This document shows, piece by piece, positions 53,078 to 60,174 of a stretch of 64,000 nucleotides of DNA (within the stretch, counting starts at the first letter, position 1; each line of letters opens with the position of its first letter). The DNA comes from JAUIIK01 sp963745675. Lineage in GTDB: Bacteria; Chloroflexota; Chloroflexia; Thermomicrobiales; CFX8. Position numbers and translations under genes: made by a program. The notes beneath the pieces were generated by a model, which saw nothing but the letters and a program-made list of their open reading frames with translations, did not search any database and was not told the origin of the DNA. The DNA is taken from NCBI GenBank assembly GCA_963745675.1, contig CAVUYM010000031.1:76003-140002 (forward strand). The letters run 5' to 3'.

Positions 53078-53971
53078 CTACCGAAGATCATCGCGTTCGA
53101 CGTCCAACGACACTTCCAGCAGATCCTCGCCGAAGATGATCCGGCCAGGGAAGACTTCGGATGCTTCGCGGATGACACATTCACGCACACCCGGCTGCTC
53201 GAACCGCTCGGTGATGTGTGTCAGCACGAGCGTGCCAACACCAGCATCGCGGGCCGTCTCTGCCGCTTCGATGTGGCCGGAACAGGTCTGAGTCGTGCGC
53301 GGATCGGTCTCTTCGCCGGTTACGTAGTGGCACATGTGAATCAGGACGTTAGCATCTTGAGCCAGTTCTGTCAGCGCTGGCGTCGGGCTGGTGTCGCCGC
53401 CAAAGACGATGCTTTTGCCAGCGGCATCGAGCCGGTACGCGAGACAGATCAATTGCGGTTGGAAGTGGACGACCTCAGCGACGGTGACCGTCCAGCGTTC
53501 GGACACGATAACGTCGCCAGATGCGACAGTCGTGACGTTCGGCTGCGGAGGTAGTCGCGGGAGTTCGCCCCCGCGAGACTCGTAGACAGCCTGGCTGGAG
53601 GGATTGCCGGTGCGTGCGGCGAGATCGGGTCCCCATGCGCCGTCCACGCCAAAGAGCGCTTCGGTCACGCGCTCGATTGGAGGCGGCCCGTAAACATCAA
53701 GCTCCGGCAGCTTACCGGCGCCTTCGTCCCAGCGATTGAGCACGAGGTGGCCGTAGTCCACGGCATGGTCGTAGTGCAGGTGCGTCAGGAAGAGCGACGT
53801 GATCGCTTTTGGAGCGCTGCCCGCTTCGAGCAGACGGTGGGTGGCGAAGGGGCCGCAATCGAACATCAGTTGCTCGTCCCCGAGGCGCACCAGGTAGCTT
53901 GCCCCAGCCCGGTGGAGCATGATGGCCGGTGTGCCGGTGCCGAGCAGCGTCAGCTGGATCGAAGCAGCCAT
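53078..53971 (-). CDS. MBL-fold metallo-hydrolase (RNase Z-like)
   Basis: This 297-residue metallo-beta-lactamase-fold protein begins IQLTLLGTGTPAIM, with LMFDCGPFATHRLL, the metal motif FLTHLHYDHAVDY (HxHxDH), Asp in IVFGGDTSPTP and the final His in LVLTHITERFE. The order resembles RNase Z/arylsulfatase-type hydrolases. It starts at ATG 53971, 1 base after the stop of the YtcJ-like amidohydrolase, so the two form an operon. Substrate unknown. Confidence 0.9.
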   Translation of the reverse strand: MAASIQLTLLGTGTPAIMLHRAGASYLVRLGDEQLMFDCGPFATHRLLEAGSAPKAITSLFLTHLHYDHAVDYGHLVLNRWDEGAGKLPELDVYGPPPIERVTEALFGVDGAWGPDLAARTGNPSSQAVYESRGGELPRLPPQPNVTTVASGDVIVSERWTVTVAEVVHFQPQLICLAYRLDAAGKSIVFGGDTSPTPALTELAQDANVLIHMCHYVTGEETDPRTTQTCSGHIEAAETARDAGVGTLVLTHITERFEQPGVRECVIREASEVFPGRIIFGEDLLEVSLDVERDDLR

Positions 53972-53972
53972 T

Positions 53973-55598
53973 TCAGCTTTCCCGTCGGAAGACGACGACC
54001 CCGTCGATGATCGTCATGTCGACCGCAGCCTGATCCAGATCGTCAGCTTCGATTTCAAAGATATCGCGGTCGAAGATCGTCAGATCACCCAGCATACCGG
54101 GCTTCAACGTGCCCTTGATGTGGTCTTCGTGCGAGGCATAGGCTCCATTACGGGTGTACGCGACGAGCAGTTCGTCCAGCGGCAAGCGTTCCTCAGGCAA
54201 CATCACAAGTCCATCATCGAGTTCTGAACGGCTGGTGACGATCGCTTTCAGATTCAACATCGGATTTGGAGACTGCACCGGCGCGTCGCTCGACACGGCA
54301 ACGGGAATGCCGCGCTCGACCAGCGCATTCCAGGGCTGATACCAGCGCAGACGCTCTGCGCCGAAGGCCGCCAGCAACACGGGATAGTCATTCGAAGCGA
54401 AGCGCGCGCCGGGAACAGGAATCACCTGCTCAGCGGCCAGGCGCTGGATCAAATCAGGGCGCAACAACGAAGCGTGCTCGACGCGGTGACGGATATCAGG
54501 CCGCGGCAGAGCTGCTTGAGCGGCCGCATAAGCGTCGAGCGTCTCTTCGATTGCGGCGTCGCCAATCGAGTGCGTTGCGCATTGCCAACCTGCCAGATGC
54601 GCCCGCAACACTCGCTCGCGATACTCCTCCGGCGGGAACATCCACATGCCAGTGTTCCCGGAATCGTCATCAAAGGGCTCGGAGGTTTTGGCCGTTCGTT
54701 GGCCCTCGGTGCCGTCCAGGAAGAATTTCATCGGGCCGACCCGCAACCATTGATCGCCAAATCCAGTCATCAAGCCGAACTCTTCAGCGGGCTGGAGCAT
54801 TTCCCAATGAGAGATCATCAGGTTGTAGCGTGGAGTAGGGGTATCAACATCAGCCCGCAACCGTTGGTAGGTCTGGAACATCGCAGGCGACGTCAGAAAT
54901 GCCTCGCCGACGGAGGTAATACCGAAAGAGAGAAACGAAGCGGTGGCGCGGCGCAGATCGGCCTCTAGAGATTCGGGTGTCGTGTCCGGCGAGGCAGCCT
55001 CAACCAGCGCATGACCCGCGTTCTCGACCAGCGTGCCGGTCGGCTCACCGGCGGCATCGCGCTTGATTGTGCCGCCCACGGGATCGGGCGTGTCGCGATT
55101 GATCCCCGCAAGCTGGAGGCCCAGACTGTTCGTCGCCACTTCGTGGCCCGATCGCTCCCGGAGCATGATCGGATGATCAGGCGCGACAGAATCGAGTTCC
55201 TGGCGCGTCGGGGGCCGCCTCTCGGCGATCAAGATCTCGTAATAGCCCCAGCCGGTGATCCACTCGCCGGCCGGGATTTCGGCGGCGCGGGCCGCAACCC
55301 GATCGAGGATGTCCTGTACGCTGCCGATGCCGTTCTGGAGATCGAGATTCGCCAGCATCCCGCCATAGAAGATCGGGTGAGTGTGGACGTCATTCAGTCC
55401 CGGTACGGCCAGCCGCCCGTGGAGATCGATCTCCTCGGCGCCACGTCCAGCCGCCGCCCTGGCGTCATCGGGATCATCCCCAACGTAGATGACGACACCG
55501 TTTCGTATCCCGATCGCCGTCGCTCGCGGCCGGTCCGGATCGGATGTGAAGATCGGCCCATTGGTGATGACGATGTTTCCGCGCTCAAATGTACTCAT
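53973..55598 (-). CDS. YtcJ-like amidohydrolase (Amidohydro_3)
   Basis: This 541-residue protein has the family layout: N-terminal VITNGPIFTSDPDRPRA, GRLAVPGLNDVHTHPIFYG (HxH metal motif), ITGWGYYEILIAERRPP, QCATHSIGDAAIEETLDAY, IRHRVEHASLLRPDLIQRL, VAVSSDAPVQSPNPM and the end KPGMLGDLTIFDRDIFEIE. These enzymes hydrolyse amides or formamides; exact substrates are mostly unknown. It starts at ATG 55598. Its stop lies immediately before the MBL gene. Confidence 0.9.
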   Translation of the reverse strand: MSTFERGNIVITNGPIFTSDPDRPRATAIGIRNGVVIYVGDDPDDARAAAGRGAEEIDLHGRLAVPGLNDVHTHPIFYGGMLANLDLQNGIGSVQDILDRVAARAAEIPAGEWITGWGYYEILIAERRPPTRQELDSVAPDHPIMLRERSGHEVATNSLGLQLAGINRDTPDPVGGTIKRDAAGEPTGTLVENAGHALVEAASPDTTPESLEADLRRATASFLSFGITSVGEAFLTSPAMFQTYQRLRADVDTPTPRYNLMISHWEMLQPAEEFGLMTGFGDQWLRVGPMKFFLDGTEGQRTAKTSEPFDDDSGNTGMWMFPPEEYRERVLRAHLAGWQCATHSIGDAAIEETLDAYAAAQAALPRPDIRHRVEHASLLRPDLIQRLAAEQVIPVPGARFASNDYPVLLAAFGAERLRWYQPWNALVERGIPVAVSSDAPVQSPNPMLNLKAIVTSRSELDDGLVMLPEERLPLDELLVAYTRNGAYASHEDHIKGTLKPGMLGDLTIFDRDIFEIEADDLDQAAVDMTIIDGVVVFRRES

Positions 55599-55777
55599 GC
55601 TGCTCCCTCTTACGATTTTGCGCTAGTGTAGCGAAGCCGCAGGAAAAGGTGCGAAGCTCGTTTCGCGCCCAGTTCGCTGATCGACGCATGGGATCTGCGG
55701 TCCTGCACTGATATTACTGCGAACGTTCGAGTCTGACTTGAGCTAGCGTGTCATACACGCGAGAAGGGAAGAGATCT

Positions 55778-56695
55778 ATGACCAGACCACTAAAAGTAGG
55801 CGTCTTCATCAACCTGGCAGAGCGGATGATGGATGGCGAGACGCCGAGGTGGGAAAACATCAAGGAGATGGCGACGGTCGCCGAGGATGTCGGTTTCGAC
55901 TCCGTCTGGGTGCCGGATCATCTGCTCTTCAAGATGGAAGAGGGCAAGCCAGAGGGCTTCTGGGAAGCGATGTCGATGCTGGCCGGAATCGCCGCCGTCA
56001 CCAGCAAGGTCGAAATCGGCTCGGCGGTGAATTGCGTCAGCTTCCGCAACCCGGCGCTTTACGCCAAGATGGCCGACACCGTTGACGAGATCTCCGGTGG
56101 CCGTTTCGTCGTCGGCCTCGGCGCGGGCTACCACGACCCCGAATACGAGGCCTTCGGCATCCCAACCGACTACCGCTATAGCCGCTTCGAGGAAGCCTTC
56201 ACGATCATCCGCTCACTGCTGCGCGAGGGCAAGGTCGATTTCGAGGGCAAGTTCCACTCGGCACGCGAGTGCGAACTGCGGCCACGTGGACCGCGCCCGG
56301 ACGGACCCCGCATCATCCTCGGCACGCTGGGGGCAAAGATGCTTCAGCTAGCGGTCGAACACGCTGACGAGTGGAACGGCTGGCTGCCGACGCGTGGCAA
56401 CGAGCCTGAGAACGTTGAAGAGATGCGCGAACTGGTCGATGCCGCCTGCGCCGCCGGTGGCCGCGATCCGGCGACGCTGGCGCGCTCGGTCGGCGTCCTG
56501 ATGAGCCCGACCGGCCGCAGCCAGCCTCATCTCGCTCGCCTCCAGCCCGCCCTGACCGGCTCGCCCGAGGAACTGGCAGGCTACCTGCGCGAATTCGCCG
56601 AGCGCGGCATGGACCATGTTCAGATCTGGGTTTACCCCAACACACCGCACGCCATAGAGGAGTTCGGGAAGACGCTGGAGTTGCTCGACGCCTGA
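55778..56695 (+). CDS. LLM-class F420/FMN-dependent oxidoreductase
   Basis: This 305-residue luciferase-like monooxygenase shows KEMATVAEDVGFDSVWVPDHL, MSMLAGIAAVTSKVEIGSAV, CVSFRNPALYAKMADTVDEI, SGGRFVVGLGAGYHDPEYEA and, near the end, HVQIWVYPNTPHAIEEF. The set is typical of the bacterial LLM family that uses F420 or FMN. ATG 55778 follows GAAGGGAAGAGATCT; an earlier in-frame ATG/GTG at 55748 is less likely. It is divergent from the YtcJ-like gene and stands just before a disrupted repeat. Confidence 0.9.
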   Translation: MTRPLKVGVFINLAERMMDGETPRWENIKEMATVAEDVGFDSVWVPDHLLFKMEEGKPEGFWEAMSMLAGIAAVTSKVEIGSAVNCVSFRNPALYAKMADTVDEISGGRFVVGLGAGYHDPEYEAFGIPTDYRYSRFEEAFTIIRSLLREGKVDFEGKFHSARECELRPRGPRPDGPRIILGTLGAKMLQLAVEHADEWNGWLPTRGNEPENVEEMRELVDAACAAGGRDPATLARSVGVLMSPTGRSQPHLARLQPALTGSPEELAGYLREFAERGMDHVQIWVYPNTPHAIEEFGKTLELLDA

Positions 56696-56850
56696 CCTGA
56701 ACCTATTCGCGTCAGACTGGATACCGGGATGACGTGAGCCAGGTATGAGCAGTAAATTGAGGCGGACGCAGGGAGTGGGGCTCGTCTCACCTGTCCTACC
56801 AAATTCGGATTAGGTGACCATTTCCGCACTGATTGGATACTGAAAAAGGT

Positions 56851-56966
56851 GTCACCCTGAGCGAAACGAGGTTGGGCACACTCGCAGTGAGTACGAAGGA
56901 TCTAGCTACTGCCGAGCCATACTTTCATGTTCATAGATCCTTCGACTCCGCAAAGCCTCCGCTCAG
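56851..56966. repeat. GTCAxCCTGAGCG element split by IS110
   Basis: The left arm begins GTCACCCTGAGCGAAACG and contains GAAGGATCTA; the right arm begins TAGATCCTTCGACTCC and runs to CCGCTCAG at 56966. It then stops abruptly. The missing end GATGAC reappears at 58159-58164, after the transposon. Rejoined, it matches the intact element at 46731-46836 in plan. The segment 56696-56850 before it holds nothing else. Confidence 0.8.
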
Positions 56967-56982
56967 CAACTGTGTTGGCGGA

Positions 56983-57939
56983 TTAGGTGCTGGGGACACG
57001 GGCAGGATCGAAGGGCACGCCGTCTCGCACCATGGCGTTGAGCAGCACAATCAGCTTGCGCATACAGGCAACGAGCGCCACTTTGCCCGGTTTCCCCCGC
57101 GCCACCAAACGCTCATAGAAACCTTTAATCAGCGGGTTGTAGCGCCGTCCACTGACGACCGCCATGTAGAGCACACTGCGCACCGTCGCCCGGCCACCCC
57201 AGATATGACGGCTGCCGCGCCAGGCCCCGCTATCGACGTTGAAGGGCGCGACCCCGACCAGCGCGGCAATCTCCCGCCGATCGAGTTGCCCCAACTCTGG
57301 GACCTCGGCCAACAACGTACTGGCCACGACCGCACCGACCCCCGGCACACTCTCCAGCACCTGCTGTTGCCGCTGCCAGTGCGGTTCGCGAGCCAGCAGG
57401 GCAGCAATCGTCGTCGCGAGCGTCGCCAGCTCTTCTGCGAGCCACGCCTGCATACGGGCAACACTCGCCTGCACCGCTGGCGGCGCCTGTTCCATCCGAT
57501 TGGTTTCCGCTGTCTGCTGAGCAACTACCTGTCGCCGCCGGGCGACGAGCGCTGCCAGTTCGCGCTGTACCGCTGTCGGCAACGGTCGCAGCGGGGGGTG
57601 CACTTGTTGGCCATAGCGCGCCAAGAGCAGGGCATCCAGCCGGTCGGTCTTGGCCAGCTGGCCAGTTGCCTGGGCATATTTGCGCACCCGGAGGGGGTTG
57701 ACCACGACCACCGGCAAATCGGCTGCTGCCAGGGCATCGGCCAGTCCCTGTTCATAGCCTCCGGTCGCTTCGAGGATGACACGCTGCGGTGCCAGCGGGG
57801 TCAAGCGTTGGACCAGTGCGGCCCAGGCGGCAGCCGTTTGGTCAATCCTCCAGCGTTCGGGATACGGACTGCGCGGACTCAACAGACAGACATCGACCCA
57901 ACCTTTGGCGACATCGAGACCAACATAGGAAGCATCCAT
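56983..57939 (-). CDS. IS110-family (DEDD) transposase
   Basis: This 318-residue recombinase has the RuvC-like acidic set: Asp in YVGLDVAKGWVDV (residue 9), Glu in ILEATGGYE (57), and Asp in LAKTDRLDALLLARYG (99 and 102). The C-terminal Transposase_20 domain has VPGVGAVVASTLLAEVPELG and GVAPFNVDSGAWRGSRHIWG, with the candidate nucleophile serine. IS110 enzymes act with a structured bridge RNA encoded in the element. ATG 57939 follows GAAGGAGTCTCGC, deciding the start; the longer frame to 58035 lies in the non-coding leader. Apparently intact. Confidence 0.93.
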   Translation of the reverse strand: MDASYVGLDVAKGWVDVCLLSPRSPYPERWRIDQTAAAWAALVQRLTPLAPQRVILEATGGYEQGLADALAAADLPVVVVNPLRVRKYAQATGQLAKTDRLDALLLARYGQQVHPPLRPLPTAVQRELAALVARRRQVVAQQTAETNRMEQAPPAVQASVARMQAWLAEELATLATTIAALLAREPHWQRQQQVLESVPGVGAVVASTLLAEVPELGQLDRREIAALVGVAPFNVDSGAWRGSRHIWGGRATVRSVLYMAVVSGRRYNPLIKGFYERLVARGKPGKVALVACMRKLIVLLNAMVRDGVPFDPARVPST

Positions 57940-57989
57940 GCGAGACTCCTTCTGGTAGGATGCAAATGGACCACGGGCATCCCTGCTCG

Positions 57990-58140
57990 CCCTTGCAGAT
58001 TCGAGCTCAACGGGCTCTGGCAACTGTCCGAGCATCGGGATGACCAGCGGCAGCGGTGAGCGGCCTGTGCTGAGCGACGGTCTCTGGTGGACCCTGAATG
58101 ACAGCAGGCTCGCTCACCCCTCCGCCACGCTCACCCTACT
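57990..58140 (-). ncRNA. Candidate bridge RNA of the IS110 element
   Basis: In the leader of the transposase, on its strand and in this order, lie: CGCTCAG (complement of 58070-58076) and GTCATCC (complement of 58038-58044), which match the two halves of the host target around CT. After these come ACAGTTGC (complement of 58020-58027), identical to the element right end plus core C, and TGCAAG (complement of 57992-57997), complementary with one wobble to the element left end. Two paired loops, target then donor, are the known layout of IS110 bridge RNAs. Exact ends and fold not determined. Confidence 0.6.
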
Positions 58141-58274
58141 CCATTTCGAACATACAAGGATGACATGATTGTTTCTCTTGGATTACCAGATTGAGAGGAA
58201 ACGGCCTCAAGTCTCTGAAATCCTTTTGTCTTTACCACCCACGAACACCTCGAGCACAAATCAACACAGTGCCA

Positions 58275-58302
58275 CCACTACATCCGCTAGCGGATGTAGT
58301 GG
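58275..58302. terminator. 28-bp perfect palindrome
   Basis: CCACTACATCCGCT is followed directly by its reverse complement with central GCTAGC and no loop. It begins 16 bases beyond the stop of the monooxygenase-like gene. It has no T-tract. Its style matches the palindrome at 23647-23670, so these are probably terminators or binding sites of the same kind. Confidence 0.55.
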
Positions 58303-58317
58303 CTTGAGGAACTGCGA

Positions 58318-58626
58318 CTATCGAACGGCGACGGGTTGGCCACTCCAGAGGTGACGCACGTCGAAAAGCTCGTGCTCCGGTTCCGGCGGGCGCGTCGTGA
58401 ATCCGGCCTCTGCTAGCACCTTGTCGACGACCGGATGCAGGCGCTCCTCCTGAAAGCGATCCCAATCCGCATGCGATTCCCAGATGTCAATATAGCGAAG
58501 CCCGCCTTCACGAGCTACGACCATATGGCAAATCATCCCCTGCGGTGGCTCCGGCCCCAATTCTGCGGCGATGCGTTTGTAGGTTTCCTCGTTAATCGGA
58601 ACGTCCATCGTAAATGCGTAGGTCAC
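58318..58626 (-). CDS. Antibiotic-biosynthesis-monooxygenase-like small protein
   Basis: This 102-residue protein resembles the dimeric alpha/beta-barrel ABM fold: an early strand (YAFTMDVPINEETYKRI), GMICHMVVAREGGLRYIDIWES with the conserved Trp, HADWDRFQEERLHPVVDKVL and the C-terminal strand HELFDVRHLW. Members act on quinones or small aromatic substrates, or only bind ligands. It is divergent from a TetR regulator with a perfect operator between them, which suggests control by that regulator. Confidence 0.7.
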   Translation of the reverse strand: MTYAFTMDVPINEETYKRIAAELGPEPPQGMICHMVVAREGGLRYIDIWESHADWDRFQEERLHPVVDKVLAEAGFTTRPPEPEHELFDVRHLWSGQPVAVR

Positions 58627-58645
58627 TCGACGGTCCTTTCTTCAT

Positions 58646-58670
58646 TTCATCCGAATACGTTTCGGATGAA
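58646..58670. promoter_or_regulatory. TetR-type operator
   Basis: TTCATCCGAA (58646-58655) and TTCGGATGAA (58661-58670) form a perfect 10-bp inverted repeat with a TACGT spacer. It lies between the divergent monooxygenase-like and TetR genes, 20 bases from each start. Probably bound by the TetR protein to repress both. Confidence 0.8.
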
Positions 58671-58690
58671 TTTGATATATACTATCAGGC

Positions 58691-59338
58691 ATGTGTACGT
58701 CAGTCAATACCCGCTCCTACGACTCCTCGAAACGTCGCGCCGCCGCCCTACAGACGCGTCACGCAATCCTCACGACAGCTCATGGACAGTTTGTGAAGAG
58801 CGGTTACCAGAAGACGACGATGGCGGCCATAGCCGAGGCAGCCGGAGTGGCCGTTGACACGATCTACGCGACAATCGGAACGAAGTCGCAACTGTTTCAG
58901 GCGCTCATCGAAGCCGCCATCTCGGGAGAAGATGCGGCCATCCCTGCCCTGGAGCGCGATTACGTCCGGGCGCTGCGTGCCGAGGCGGACCCTGAGAAGA
59001 AGCTTGCGCTCTATGCGTCGGCCATCCGGCACATCCACGAGCGCCTGGCACCGCTCATTCGGGTGCTGCAAGAAGCTTCCGTCGCAGATGAAGAACTAGC
59101 GCTCCTCTGGCACGAGATCAGCGAGCGCCGGGCGCAGAACATGCAGCTGTTCGCGGCCGAACTCGCCGAGTCCGGCAAACTCCGCCAGGATCTATCGATC
59201 GACCAGGCTGCCGACATCATCTGGGCAACGAATGCACCCGAGTTCTATTCACTGCTCGTTCACGAACGCGGCTGGAGTGGAGATCGATTTGAGACGTTTC
59301 TGGCTGACGCCTGGAACCGTCTTCTTCTAGAACCGTAG
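58691..59338 (+). CDS. TetR/AcrR-family regulator
   Basis: This 215-residue protein has an N-terminal TetR DNA-binding domain (TRHAILTTAHGQFVKSGYQKTTM, then AAIAEAAGVAVDTIYATIGTKSQLFQALI) and a C-terminal ligand-binding helical domain. ATG 58691 is the likely start. The perfect inverted repeat at 58646-58670 in its promoter suggests autoregulation and control of the divergent monooxygenase-like gene. Effector unknown. Confidence 0.9.
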   Translation: MCTSVNTRSYDSSKRRAAALQTRHAILTTAHGQFVKSGYQKTTMAAIAEAAGVAVDTIYATIGTKSQLFQALIEAAISGEDAAIPALERDYVRALRAEADPEKKLALYASAIRHIHERLAPLIRVLQEASVADEELALLWHEISERRAQNMQLFAAELAESGKLRQDLSIDQAADIIWATNAPEFYSLLVHERGWSGDRFETFLADAWNRLLLEP

Positions 59339-59354
59339 CGTACTCGGTGTTTTC

Positions 59355-60035
59355 TCAAGCTTCGTCGATGATGCGGCTCAAGCGCTCGGCGTTCAGAAGG
59401 CTGATCGTGCCGTCGTCATGCAGATGAATGACTCGGTCGTCTTCGAGCGAATGCAGCGAACGATTAACCATCTCGCGAGATGTGCCGATCATCGCCGCCA
59501 TCTGTGCCTGTGTCAGATTCTGCGGCTGCTCTGAAACCAGCAGACGGGCCACACGGCTGACTACTCTCCGCAACGACAGATCCTCAACGAGCGCGTTGAA
59601 GTGGCGCAGCCGCTCGGCCATCACCTTGACGGTTCCAACGGCAAGTTCAGGATGCTCGCGCATCGTTCGCAGCACCTGCTCTCTCGGTATGACCGCCAGA
59701 GTGACGTCGGTGAGGGCATCCGCATTTGCCGGATAGGAACCACCGTCGAAGAGCGGCACTTCGGCAAATGTGTCACCCTCGTGAAAGAGCCGAAGAACCT
59801 GCTCGCGCCCGCGTAGTGAAGCGACATAGACACGTACGGTCCCTCGCACGATGAGGTAGAACGGCACGCTATTGCGTCCTTCACCTAGTAGAAAGAGTGT
59901 CGTTCCAGCCGCTATCTCCCTGATCTGAACACCCTGCATGAGGTTGTCGATGATTTCATCATCCAGACCAGCGAAATAGGGCACGGCCCCGAGCATCGAC
60001 CGAACGCTACCCAGATCTAGCTTCTCACGATCCAC
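59355..60035 (-). CDS. Crp/Fnr-family transcription regulator
   Basis: This 226-residue protein has a cyclic-nucleotide-binding-like N-terminal domain (VQIREIAAGTTLFLLGEGRN, FYLIVRGTVRVYVAS, LFHEGDTFAEVPLFDGG) and a C-terminal Crp-type helix-turn-helix (LTQAQMAAMIGTSREMVNRSL). The N-terminus has no cysteine cluster, so it is not a 4Fe-4S Fnr; it is more like Dnr/Crp. It is divergent from the NirS-like gene with a CRP-type palindrome between, so it likely controls that gene in response to nitric oxide or a nucleotide. Confidence 0.88.
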   Translation of the reverse strand: MDREKLDLGSVRSMLGAVPYFAGLDDEIIDNLMQGVQIREIAAGTTLFLLGEGRNSVPFYLIVRGTVRVYVASLRGREQVLRLFHEGDTFAEVPLFDGGSYPANADALTDVTLAVIPREQVLRTMREHPELAVGTVKVMAERLRHFNALVEDLSLRRVVSRVARLLVSEQPQNLTQAQMAAMIGTSREMVNRSLHSLEDDRVIHLHDDGTISLLNAERLSRIIDEA

Positions 60036-60078
60036 TACCTCTGACCCTCCATCTTCAGCCGGACAGATCGTAACGCGC

Positions 60079-60096
60079 CTGTGCGAAAAGGCACAG
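60079..60096. promoter_or_regulatory. CRP/FNR-like binding site
   Basis: CTGTGC-N6-GCACAG (60079-60096) keeps the arm spacing of the CRP consensus TGTGA-N6-TCACA. It lies 43 bases from the regulator start and 78 bases before the start of the NirS-like gene, so it can serve both promoters. Confidence 0.6.
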
Positions 60097-60174
60097 CCAC
60101 AGAGACCGATTCATCTGAGAATGAGAGTTGGAATCGTGAAATAGTGCACACATGCCCTCGAGAGGAGCAACACA

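Larger units (their letters stand above)
56967..58158 (-). mobile_element. IS110-family insertion sequence
   Basis: Boundaries come from the interrupted host repeat: CGCTCAG (to 56966) and GATGAC (from 58159) are adjacent in the intact copy. The element is about 1,192 bases and has no terminal inverted repeats. A dinucleotide AG (CT on the transposase strand) occurs at both junctions (56965-56966 and 58157-58158), as expected of the core of an IS110 insertion. It contains one transposase gene, a long leader of about 220 bases and a short tail of 16 bases. Confidence 0.85.
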
